Assembly (NCBI GenBank): GCA_019313505.1
Contig: JAFDBA010000020.1
Span: 1-18,212, forward strand
Length of the DNA stretch: 18,212 nucleotides
Reading direction: 5' to 3'
Source of the DNA: Deltaproteobacteria bacterium
GTDB lineage: Bacteria; Desulfobacterota; Desulfobacteria; Desulfobacterales; UBA11574
The position numbers and the translations under genes were made by a program. Below, piece by piece: positions 7,752 to 14,243 of the stretch. The notes under the pieces are model-generated. The model was not told the origin of the DNA. It did no database searches and was given only the letters and a program-made list of their open reading frames with translations. Numbering within the stretch: the stretch's first letter is position 1; each line of letters begins with the position of its first letter.

Positions 7752-8357
7752 ATGAATGATATCCGATCTATTTCAGAAAAGTCTCCGGTCAACCCCGATA
7801 AATGGGTGGGCCGGTATGGAGATTATCTCTACAGGTATACCCTTGTGAGGGTCCGTGATGTAGCCGCAGCTGAAGATATTGTTCAGGAAACTTTTTTAGC
7901 GGCACTGAATTCTTATAAAAATTACCAGGGCCGTTCATCCGAGAAAACCTGGCTTACGGGAATTTTAAAACATAAAATCATCGATTATTTCAGGAACAAA
8001 ACAAAAGAAGCCCTTTATCACGATACAAACACTCTTTCTTTTGCTCCGGAAGATTTTTTTAACAGAAAAGGGCAATGGAAAATCAAACCGGTCAAATGGA
8101 ATGCAGATCCTCAAAAACTTATTGAACAACAGGAATTTATGAAAGTTTTACATGACTGTTTGTCCCAGCTTTCCCAACGTCATGCCAATGCTTTTATTCT
8201 CAGGAAAATTATAGGAGAAAAAGTAAAAGAAATTTGTAAGACTCTTGATATTACGCCGACTAATTGCTGGGTGATTCTTTATCGGGCCCGCATGTATTTA
8301 CGGCGATGCCTTGAAAAATCCTGGTTTGCCGATGAGACGTATGAGGAAACTTCATGA
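7752..8357 (+). CDS. ECF-type RNA polymerase sigma factor
   Basis: This 201-residue sigma-70 family protein of the extracytoplasmic-function type has region 2 at about residues 20-85 (AEDIVQETFLAALNSY and the melting helix with TWLTGILKHKIIDYFRNK) and region 4 at about 130-190 (LSQLSQRHANAFILRKIIGE with a helix-turn-helix ending ILYRARMYLRRCLEKSWF). It lacks regions 1 and 3. It would direct RNA polymerase to a stress regulon. The stop overlaps the start of the next gene, an anti-sigma factor, by 4 bases, so the two are made together. A sigma-54-like promoter lies in its leader. No strong ribosome binding site precedes the ATG. The specific signal is unknown; a redox signal is plausible from the cysteine-containing partner and the neighbouring genes. 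Confidence 0.9.
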   Translation: MNDIRSISEKSPVNPDKWVGRYGDYLYRYTLVRVRDVAAAEDIVQETFLAALNSYKNYQGRSSEKTWLTGILKHKIIDYFRNKTKEALYHDTNTLSFAPEDFFNRKGQWKIKPVKWNADPQKLIEQQEFMKVLHDCLSQLSQRHANAFILRKIIGEKVKEICKTLDITPTNCWVILYRARMYLRRCLEKSWFADETYEETS

Positions 8358-8629
8358 ATCATTGGATGTTCAATTGCAGAAAAGTGACACGCATGGTATC
8401 TGACTCCCTGGATCATAAACTTCCCCTTTACCAGCGTTTTGGAATCAGAATACACCTGATGATGTGCAAGTTTTGTTCTCGTTACAGGAATCAGTTGCTT
8501 TTGATGCGTAAAATAATCGGCCCTAAAATGATGGATAAAAAAGAAACGGATTTATCCATAAAGCTTTCTTCAAAAGCACGGGAACGAATAAAAAGATTAA
8601 TGCAAAACAGTCGTAATGAAGTTTCCTGA
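8354..8629 (+). CDS. Zinc-finger (zf-HC2/ZAS) anti-sigma factor
   Basis: This 91-residue soluble protein has an N-terminal putative zinc finger: Cys8, then His34-x3-Cys38-x2-Cys41 (HLMMCKFC). The Hx3Cx2C pattern is the signature of zinc-binding anti-sigma (ZAS) domains, which wrap around the cognate ECF sigma and release it when the cysteines are oxidised or a ligand binds. No membrane helix follows, so it should be a cytoplasmic regulator. It overlaps the sigma gene by 4 bases (ATGA). The C-terminal 45 residues are charged and of unknown function. The pairing is inferred from coupling and domain type. Confidence 0.8.
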   Translation: MNHWMFNCRKVTRMVSDSLDHKLPLYQRFGIRIHLMMCKFCSRYRNQLLLMRKIIGPKMMDKKETDLSIKLSSKARERIKRLMQNSRNEVS

Positions 8630-8649
8630 TACAAAAATATGGATTATAT

Positions 8650-9219
8650 ATGGAAAATCACGCAATGAGAAAAAAAACAGTTAAGGATATTATGACACCA
8701 CTTTCCGAATTTGGAACCATCGGAATGGAAGCTAATCTTGATGAAGCAGCCCAGGCACTTGAAAAGGCGCAAAAGGAATATGAGCAGGGAATCAATCGTC
8801 ATAGAATTCTTCTCATAACTGATGAAAACGGCTACGTTGTGGGGAAAATAAGCCAGCTTGATATACTTCGAGCTCTGGAACCAAAAGGCAAGCAACTTGC
8901 TGATTCAAAAGCCCTGTCTCGATTCGGCATAAGTTCCCAGTATTTAAAACCCATGGTGGATCAATGCGGTTTTTGGGACAAACCATTGATCGATATTTGC
9001 AAAAATTCGGGTGAGCTGAAAGTAAAAATGCTGGTATGCACTCCGGCTGAAGGTGAGTATGTCAAAGAAGATGCTTCTTTGACGAAAGCAATCCATCAGC
9101 TTGCGCTGGAACATCATCAATCATTGTTGGTTAAAAGTGGGAAAAAAATTGTGGGGATTTTAAGGCAAACGGATATGTTTAAAGAGGTTGTCCGAACACT
9201 CACGGTCTGTCATCTTTGA
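8650..9219 (+). CDS. Two-CBS-domain protein
   Basis: This 189-residue soluble protein is built of a pair of CBS domains. The first runs from VKDIMTPLSEFGTIGME through HRILLITDENGYVVGKISQLDILRAL. The second ends with HHQSLLVKSGKKIVGILRQTDMFKEV. CBS pairs bind adenine nucleotides and act as energy sensors; no catalytic domain is attached. An insert of about 60 residues with KALSRFGISSQYLKPMVDQCGFWD lies between the domains. The ATG at 8650 and another at 8665 are both possible starts, neither with a strong ribosome binding site. The gene follows the anti-sigma gene by 20 bases and may be part of that operon. Its stop codon TGA coincides with the first bases of an inserted repeat (see 9218-9388). 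Confidence 0.8.
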   Translation: MENHAMRKKTVKDIMTPLSEFGTIGMEANLDEAAQALEKAQKEYEQGINRHRILLITDENGYVVGKISQLDILRALEPKGKQLADSKALSRFGISSQYLKPMVDQCGFWDKPLIDICKNSGELKVKMLVCTPAEGEYVKEDASLTKAIHQLALEHHQSLLVKSGKKIVGILRQTDMFKEVVRTLTVCHL

Positions 9220-9388
9220 TGGCGTCGTAAAAAGTCCAACTTCTGCGTTGTGCTGCATGTCGTAATCATTCAACGTACAAAAAGTACGCTCCCCACGAGA
9301 CCGGCGGATAGCCGATGATACAAAACTTGCACGCCTTGAATTTGAACTTTATACGAAACCGTCTAATTCGGACTTTTTACGAGTTCAT
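9218..9388. mobile_element. MITE-like inverted-repeat element inserted at the CBS gene stop codon
   Basis: TCGTAAAAAGTCC (9225-9237) and GGACTTTTTACGA (9370-9382) are perfect inverted copies. Weaker pairing extends outward to ATG/CAT. CATCTTT occurs on both sides (9211-9217 and 9389-9395), a likely 7-bp target duplication. The interior holds a small hairpin, CGTAC-AAAAA-GTACG. At about 170 bp it cannot encode a transposase. Elements ending in GTAAAAAGTC are familiar in intergenic regions of sulfate-reducing deltaproteobacteria. The stop TGA of the upstream gene is formed at the junction. Confidence 0.6.
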
Positions 9389-9428
9389 CATCTTTAAATC
9401 GATAGATTGAACAAATAAGATATGGTTT

Positions 9429-10895
9429 ATGGCAAATGCTTTGTTAGCCAATATGGATAATAATTTAAAAATTAAAAAATATATTTTTCTCTTTTTAGGA
9501 TTATTGCTTTTTATTATTATTTACTATTCACCGCCCTGGCCCAACGCTGTTGATCCCGTCGGAAAGCATTTTCTGCTCAGCAGGGAAGGGAAAGGTGCTC
9601 TGGGAATTGCTTTGCTTGCGACCACATGGTGGGTTTTCGAAGTAATTCCAGTAGGGGTAACCAGTCTTGCTATCGGCGTACTTCAGGCACTTTTTTTTAT
9701 CCGGCCGGCCAGGAAGGCGTTTACAGATTTTATGGATCCTTCCGTAATGTTTATTTTTGCCTCCATCGTCATCGGCATTGTATTTACAAAAACTGGATTA
9801 ACCCGCCGAATGGCCTATAAAATGCTGATAAAAGTTGGCAACAAAACCAGTATGATATATCTTGGCTGTTTTGTTTTAACCGCGGCTTTGAGCCATATTA
9901 TGGCCCATACCGCTGTTGCTGCAACCATGTATCCCTTACTTGTATCCATATACGAGCTTTATGGCAAAGGAGAAAAATCAACGAAATTCGGTAAGGGTCT
10001 GTTTATAGGGATGGCTTATGTGGCTGGAGCGGGAAGTATTATCACCCTTTTAGGAGCCGCCCGGGGCGCTGTTGCAATCGGTTTTTTTAATGATGTAGTG
10101 GGAAGGGATGTTACTTTTTTTCAGTTAAGCTACTATATGTTCCCTGTGGGATGGCTTATGGTGTTTTTGTTGTGGGGATTTTTTATGCTTTTTTTCAAGC
10201 CTGAAAAAAAGCAGATTCCCGGTTTGAGGGAAAAAGCGGTTCAGCTCAATGCTGAACTTGGACCTGTTACCGGAAAAGAGATTATATCCCTTGTAATCAT
10301 TTTCGGCTGTATCCTTTCCATGTCTTTACGTTCTTTTATTCCGGCATTTAAGTCCCTGGACAAAGCAGCCATTATCTTAACATCAACGATCCTGTTTTTT
10401 GTCACAGGGATCCTGGATATCAGTGATCTTGAAGAAATTCCGTGGAACATAATTCTTCTTTTTGCAGGCGCCATGAGCATTGGTTTTTGTCTTTGGGAAA
10501 CAGGGGCCGCCAGATGGCTGGCCGTCGAATGGTTGATGATATTTCATCAATCGGGCTGGTTCGTCTTTATAATGGGGATTGCATTTTTTGTTATGATTAT
10601 GACGAATTTTATTATGAACGTTGCGGCAATTGCCATATCCTTGCCTGTGGCTCTGGTTATCGCTTCTTATCTTGGTGTTGCTCCTGATGTCATTCTTTTT
10701 ACATCACTGGTGACGGCAGGCATGCCGTTTCTTCTGCTTGTGGGCGCAGCTCCCAATGCCATTGCCTACGAGTCTAAGCAGTTTACAGCCACTGAATTTT
10801 TCACTTACGGTCTGCTGGCCAGCATTATGCTTTTAATGGTTGTAGGGTTTGCGGTTTATATTTTATGGCCCATGATGGGCATGACCATTCATTAA
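9429..10895 (+). CDS. SLC13/DASS-family transporter with altered SNT motifs
   Basis: This 488-residue membrane protein has about 11-12 helices and the divalent-anion/Na+ symporter fold. The pseudo-repeats are recognisable. The first has SHIMAHTAVAATMYPL (155-170) where the family normally has an SNT motif. The second has MTNFIMNVAAIAISLPV (391-407) where SNT recurs, then VGAAPNAIAYESKQFTA resembling the GTPPN loop. The first-half counterpart of that loop is GAARGAVA. Both SNT triplets, which contact Na+ and carboxylate in VcINDY, are changed here to AHT and MNV, so substrate and coupling ion may differ from the dicarboxylate or sulfate transporters. A start at 9453 (MDNNLK) is also possible. 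It precedes the OsmC selenoprotein by 26 bases. Confidence 0.8.
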   Translation: MANALLANMDNNLKIKKYIFLFLGLLLFIIIYYSPPWPNAVDPVGKHFLLSREGKGALGIALLATTWWVFEVIPVGVTSLAIGVLQALFFIRPARKAFTDFMDPSVMFIFASIVIGIVFTKTGLTRRMAYKMLIKVGNKTSMIYLGCFVLTAALSHIMAHTAVAATMYPLLVSIYELYGKGEKSTKFGKGLFIGMAYVAGAGSIITLLGAARGAVAIGFFNDVVGRDVTFFQLSYYMFPVGWLMVFLLWGFFMLFFKPEKKQIPGLREKAVQLNAELGPVTGKEIISLVIIFGCILSMSLRSFIPAFKSLDKAAIILTSTILFFVTGILDISDLEEIPWNIILLFAGAMSIGFCLWETGAARWLAVEWLMIFHQSGWFVFIMGIAFFVMIMTNFIMNVAAIAISLPVALVIASYLGVAPDVILFTSLVTAGMPFLLLVGAAPNAIAYESKQFTATEFFTYGLLASIMLLMVVGFAVYILWPMMGMTIH

Positions 10896-10921
10896 TTTAG
10901 CAGTTAAATAAGGAGGATTAT

Positions 10922-11392
10922 ATGGGGAATATTGTTCATACGTCACATATTACGATTACAAGAGAAATGGGTCCAACGCGTAAGGCTATCATAAAAGGTT
11001 TTGATGAACCGGTTTTTTACGGTGTTCATGGAGGAATAAAACATTTCTACAAGGTTGATCCGGATATAGAACATGCCGCCACCCTGGATCATATTACAGG
11101 TGCTGTGGGCGGTTGAATGATGGGGACACTGGCCATGGTGCTGGCCGGAAAAAAGATCAAAACATTTAAGAATCAGTTTAAAGCAATCGTAACCGGTGAT
11201 ATTGAAGATGTGGACGGGGTATTGAAAATCACGCGCATTAATGTTCATTATTATCTTAAAGTTCCCGCAAATAAGAAGAAAGAAGCTTCCGAATCATTGG
11301 AAACGTACCTGAAATTATGCCCTGGAGCTCAGAGCGTTATTGGTTGTATAGATATAAATCATGAAATAACAATGGAAGACTTGTCGGAATAA
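10922..11392 (+). CDS. OsmC-family selenoprotein (UGA-encoded selenocysteine at residue 65)
   Basis: The gene is a single 156-residue coding region interrupted by an in-frame TGA at 11114-11116. Both halves are needed for the OsmC/Ohr-like fold: the N-terminal part gives the first strands and ends DHITGAVGG, and the part after TGA starts MMGTLAMVLAG, the central helix. OsmC proteins have their peroxidatic cysteine exactly here, so TGA replaces that Cys by Sec65. The second catalytic residue is Cys133 (KLCPGAQSV). A SECIS hairpin follows the TGA. The start has an excellent AAGGAGG site. Such proteins reduce peroxides or modify sulfur species in the cytoplasm; OsmC-like selenoproteins are known in deltaproteobacteria and metagenomes. 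An automatic annotation would split it into two short genes. Confidence 0.88.
11129..11148 (+). promoter_or_regulatory. Bacterial SECIS hairpin
   Basis: CUGGCCA (11129-11135) pairs with UGGCCGG (11142-11148), 7 bp including one U-G, closing the 6-base loop UGGUGC. The loop starts 19 bases after the UGA and has GGU at loop positions 2-4, like the AGGUCU loop that SelB recognises in E. coli fdhF. Distance, stem and loop fit the bacterial SECIS rules. Confidence 0.8.
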
Positions 11393-11412
11393 CAAAGAAA
11401 GGAGTTTGGGAA

Positions 11413-11553
11413 ATGAAAAAGATCTTGAAGGATTGTATGGGTGACAGGCGATGCAATGATCTATGTCCCGATGTTTTTGAATCTGATGAATATGGCCCTC
11501 TTTTCGTAAATGCGCATTCCAAATGCAGTCCGGGGACGAGAATGGAACCTTGA
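11413..11553 (+). pseudogene. Truncated Asp-type ferredoxin
   Basis: A ribosome binding site (AAAGGAG) and ATG at 11413 open a 46-residue frame ending in TGA at 11551-11553. Residues 8-22 (CMGDRRCNDLCPDVF) are nearly identical to the complete ferredoxin at 17891-18085, with Cys8, Asp11, Cys14 and Cys18 as three-quarters of a [4Fe-4S] site. The C-terminal helix with the remaining ligand Cys is missing. Reading past TGA gives TRERLQNIIQAGGG, which vaguely resembles that helix but lacks the Cys, and then the relic of the perR tail. It therefore looks broken at the edge of the duplicated segment. It follows the selenoprotein gene by 20 bases and is probably co-transcribed. A short functional peptide is possible but less likely. 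Confidence 0.6.
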
Positions 11554-11676
11554 ACCCGTGAACGGTTACAAAATATTATACAAGCAGGAGGGGGTTATGA
11601 ATATGATTTAATTTCGCTTAAAGGCAAAAAAAAGAATTCGCGCAACTGACCGTTCACAAACCTTCTATTATGCCAC

Positions 11677-11885
11677 GAGACCTTTGAAAAACGTTCAATT
11701 TTGCCTGCCCAGTTAAATCCGTATTTAATATTTAACCGGGGTTCAAGGCCAAGGAAGGCGAAAATTTTAACCACCCCAGTACGATCTGCCGGACCTACAA
11801 GGCAGGAACACATCGAGTATTTTGAGGATTAAAATTTGAGCCTGACGCAGGAATTGGGCAAAAGGGGGCGTTTTGCAAAGGTCTC
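11677..11885. mobile_element. 209-bp MITE with 17-bp terminal repeats and 5-bp target duplication
   Basis: The ends GAGACCTTTGAAAAACG (11677-11693) and CGTTTTGCAAAGGTCTC (11869-11885) are inverted copies matching at 16 of 17 positions. GCCAC flanks both sides (11672-11676 and 11886-11890), whereas the duplicated copy A has a single GCCAC at 7460-7464. This is a direct empty-site comparison. There is no transposase, so it would depend on one elsewhere. The IS family cannot be named from the ends alone. Confidence 0.85.
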
Positions 11886-11910
11886 GCCACTTGTATTACG
11901 ATACACCTGT

Positions 11911-11941
11911 GTCTCATATCTAAAATGTGAGACGTTTTTTT
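11911..11941 (+). terminator. Rebuilt terminator in repeat copy B
   Basis: GTCTCA (11911-11916) pairs with TGAGAC (11928-11933), followed by G and seven T. In copy A the partner of GTGAGAC lies further upstream; that arm is changed here next to the MITE, and the GTCTCA inside the former inner hairpin takes over. It could terminate transcripts coming from the selenoprotein operon. Confidence 0.55.
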
Positions 11942-12094
11942 AACTCTGTACCGTGCTTTTCATCCCTCGATCATCTTATGTGAATAATTAAACCTTCAAT
12001 AAATTATGTCGTTATTCCTTATTCCACCTGTTTTTATACGAAAATATCACCCTATTCACTATGATCCCGGTTTTTATTCTTGTTTCATAAAATC

Positions 12095-12109
12095 TGGCAC
12101 GAATTTTGA
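12095..12109 (+). promoter_or_regulatory. Sigma-54-like promoter before citrate synthase
   Basis: The same 15 bases as at 7669-7683 (TGGCACG, 4 bases, TTGA) lie 52 bases before the citrate synthase ATG. The -24 half is perfect and the -12 half has GA instead of GC. Exact conservation while flanking bases have drifted suggests function. Confidence 0.4.
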
Positions 12110-12161
12110 TTCATTTCTTTATTTATTACCAAAACACGAAAAACAGAAACGGAGGTGTATT

Positions 12162-13340
12162 ATGGAAACATGCCAGCCTATTTTAAATACCGGGCTTCGT
12201 GGTTTTAAAGTTGCTACTACCAGAATCAGTGATGTAGACGGTACTATCGGCAGGTTGATTTACCGGGGATATCTGGTTCAGGATCTGGCCGGAAAAGTTT
12301 CATTTGAAGAGGTTGCTTATCTTCTTCTTTATGAAAGACTGCCTCAAAAGGAAGAATTTGAAAACTTCAAGAAACAGCTTGCCGGAGAAAGGGGGATCCC
12401 ACCTGAGGTTATTGCAGCCCTTGAAACAAGGCCCAAAGACGCCCTTCCCATGGATATCCTCCAAGCAGCGGTTGGGATGCTGGCCCATCATGATCCTGAT
12501 ACAAAAGAGCATTCCCGTGAAGCAGCAATTCGCATGGCCATAAAACTCATCGCCAAATTTCCAACCATCGTAGCCGCATGGAGCCGGATCCGGAACAATA
12601 AGAAACCTGTTGAGCCGGATCTGAATTTAAATCATGCAGCCAATTTTCTTTATATGCTTAACGGTACAATTCCTGATGATGAATTGGCCGGCTTTTTTGA
12701 TACCTGCCTGGTGCTGCATGCAGAGCATTCTTTTAATGCTTCAACATTTTCAGCCCGTCAGGTGGCATCAACAAGAGCTCACATGTATTCTGCCGTTGCT
12801 GCCGGGGTGGGTTCTTTGTCCGGAGAATTACACGGCGGTGCAAATACACGGGTTATGGAGATGCTCCTTGATATCGAAACTGTTGACAGGGTTGAAGCGT
12901 ATGTGAACAATTTGCTCGATACCGGCGGCAAGATCATGGGGCTGGGCCATGCGGTTTATAAAACCGATGACCCCCGGGCTCATATCCTTGCACCCATGTC
13001 CAAGAAAATGGGCAAGCGTACCGGAAAACCTAAATGGTACGAAATGTCTGAGGTTCTTGAAAAAAAGGGCAAGGAAGCCTTTAAACAGAGGAAGGGAAGA
13101 GATATTTTTGTCAATGTCGATTTTTACAGCGCATCTCTTTATTACTATATGGGGATACCGACAGATCTCTTTACACCGTTATTTGCCATTGCCAGGATCA
13201 CCGGATGGGCCGCTCATGTTATTGAAGAACAGTTTGGAGGCGCTGCGTCCAAACCGGTGCTTTACCGTCCCGACTCACAATATATTGGCGATTACTGCGG
13301 CCCGGATCAGTGCAGTTTTGTACCCATTGAAGCAAGATGA
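12162..13340 (+). CDS. gltA: Citrate synthase (Si-type)
   Basis: The enzyme condenses acetyl-CoA and oxaloacetate to citrate in the cytoplasm. I start at the ATG at 12162 because GGAGGTG precedes it by 7 bases; the frame is open upstream but that part is duplicated non-coding sequence. The product has 392 residues. The catalytic triad can be placed: His224 (SGELHGGAN), His263 (GLGHAVYK) and Asp320 (VNVDFYSASLYY). The substrate-binding segment ITGWAAHVIEEQF is at 346-358. Length fits the short bacterial type. A 2-methylcitrate synthase role cannot be excluded from sequence, but no prp genes are near. Its leader is a copy of the leader of the ECF sigma gene, which suggests shared control. Many sulfate reducers use Re-citrate synthase instead; this one is the classical type. 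Confidence 0.93.
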   Translation: METCQPILNTGLRGFKVATTRISDVDGTIGRLIYRGYLVQDLAGKVSFEEVAYLLLYERLPQKEEFENFKKQLAGERGIPPEVIAALETRPKDALPMDILQAAVGMLAHHDPDTKEHSREAAIRMAIKLIAKFPTIVAAWSRIRNNKKPVEPDLNLNHAANFLYMLNGTIPDDELAGFFDTCLVLHAEHSFNASTFSARQVASTRAHMYSAVAAGVGSLSGELHGGANTRVMEMLLDIETVDRVEAYVNNLLDTGGKIMGLGHAVYKTDDPRAHILAPMSKKMGKRTGKPKWYEMSEVLEKKGKEAFKQRKGRDIFVNVDFYSASLYYYMGIPTDLFTPLFAIARITGWAAHVIEEQFGGAASKPVLYRPDSQYIGDYCGPDQCSFVPIEAR

Positions 13341-13359
13341 TTTAAAATCAAGTTAAATA

Positions 13360-13476
13360 GGACGCAGATTTTCGCAGATATACACAGATAATATTGTTAT
13401 TTTGTAATTTAAGAATCTTGATGATCTGTGTCCACCTGCCCGCTCGTGCCTTGCAATGGCAAGCGGATCTGTGTCC
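13360..13476. repeat. GGACGCAGAT-type intergenic repeat
   Basis: CAGAT modules (GGACGCAGAT, TTCGCAGAT, ACACAGAT) at 13360-13390 face two GATCTGTGTCC copies at 13423-13433 and 13466-13476. Between the latter is a hairpin CCGCT-CG-TGCC / GGCA-AGCGG. Repeats with such CAGAT and ATCTG modules are widespread between genes in environmental bacteria. The 240 bases from 13341 to 13580 hold no gene that I can support. Confidence 0.5.
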
Positions 13477-13580
13477 AAAAAAGGAAATTCCTATACTATC
13501 ATGGTGTCAATTTAACTTATTGAAAAGAAAAAGTTTAACAAACATAGTTGTTTTGAACTGGATAATTAAAAGGAGGTCCT

Positions 13581-14225
13581 GTGAAAAAGTGGCAATGTAC
13601 GGTGTGTGGTTACATACATGAGGGGGATGAACCGCCTGAAGAATGTCCTGTGTGCGGAGCTGATCGAAGCAAATTTATTGAGATGGTTTCTGAAGAACCG
13701 GTGGAAACGGAAATAGATCAGCCGGAATCTGAAGACAAAAAGCCTGAAGACAAAAAGATGGATTCAAAACCTGAACCACCTATTTTCCGCCCCAAACTAA
13801 ACTTTATTTTTGATCTGATGGTAAAGCATCATGTCCATCCGGTTTTAGTCCACATCCCAAACGGAGTACTTCCAGCTTCTGTTATATTTATTGTTTTAGC
13901 CGCACTGTTCAATTTCAGCGGTTTAAGCCAGGCCGCTTTTTACAATCTGATATTTGTTGTTCTTACTCTGCCGTTGGTCCTTTTTTCAGGGTATATCGAA
14001 TGGCAGAAAAAATACAGCGGCCAATTGACTCGGCTGTTTAAAACTAAGATCATTTGCGCTGCCGTGGTTTCATTAACGGCGATCATTTTGGTGGTATGGC
14101 TTTTCATTGATCCCCAGGCAGCAACTTCATCGAGTAATTTGTTATTTCTTCTGATTAACTTGGTCATGCTCACTGCAGCCGGCATTGCGGGGTTTATTGG
14201 GGGAAAATTTGTTTTTAAAGACTAA
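13581..14225 (+). CDS. Rubredoxin-domain/DUF2231 membrane fusion protein
   Basis: This 214-residue protein starts at a GTG behind AAAGGAGG. Residues 1-30 form a short rubredoxin-like iron site (Cys6, Cys9, Cys22, Cys25: CTVCGY and CPVCGA), the type found at the ends of rubrerythrins. An acidic and lysine-rich linker (about 35-70) leads to a DUF2231 domain with four membrane helices. At the entry of the first helix is HHVHPVLVHIPNG, with His83, His84, His86 and His91; conserved histidines in DUF2231 have been suggested to bind haem. The protein would tether a one-electron iron carrier to the membrane. It is followed after 18 bases by the AhpF-like reductase, so it is probably that enzyme's operon partner. 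The function is inferred, not known. Confidence 0.85.
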   Translation: MKKWQCTVCGYIHEGDEPPEECPVCGADRSKFIEMVSEEPVETEIDQPESEDKKPEDKKMDSKPEPPIFRPKLNFIFDLMVKHHVHPVLVHIPNGVLPASVIFIVLAALFNFSGLSQAAFYNLIFVVLTLPLVLFSGYIEWQKKYSGQLTRLFKTKIICAAVVSLTAIILVVWLFIDPQAATSSSNLLFLLINLVMLTAAGIAGFIGGKFVFKD

Positions 14226-14243
14226 ATAAAAAGAGAGAAAATT

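Larger units (their letters stand above)
11625..12142 (+). repeat. Long direct repeat, copy B, interrupted by a MITE
   Basis: This stretch between the ferredoxin remnant and citrate synthase matches copy A (7421-7720) almost throughout once the 209-bp element and one GCCAC copy are removed. It includes a perR-tail relic, a terminator and the sigma-54-like site. The match ends at ACACGAAAAA, just before the ribosome binding site of citrate synthase. The 608 bases from 11554 to 12161 hold no gene. Confidence 0.85.

Noticed and set aside
11117..11392. A separate 91-residue gene starting at the ATG after the TGA
   Set aside because: It has no ribosome binding site of its own, it lacks the OsmC N-terminal strands, and it is in the same frame as the preceding half. 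Both halves together make one OsmC protein.
13394..13621. 75-residue open frame between citrate synthase and the rubredoxin fusion
   Set aside because: It covers the intergenic CAGAT/ATCTG repeat and runs into the start of the rubredoxin fusion in another frame. It has no ribosome binding site or family match.
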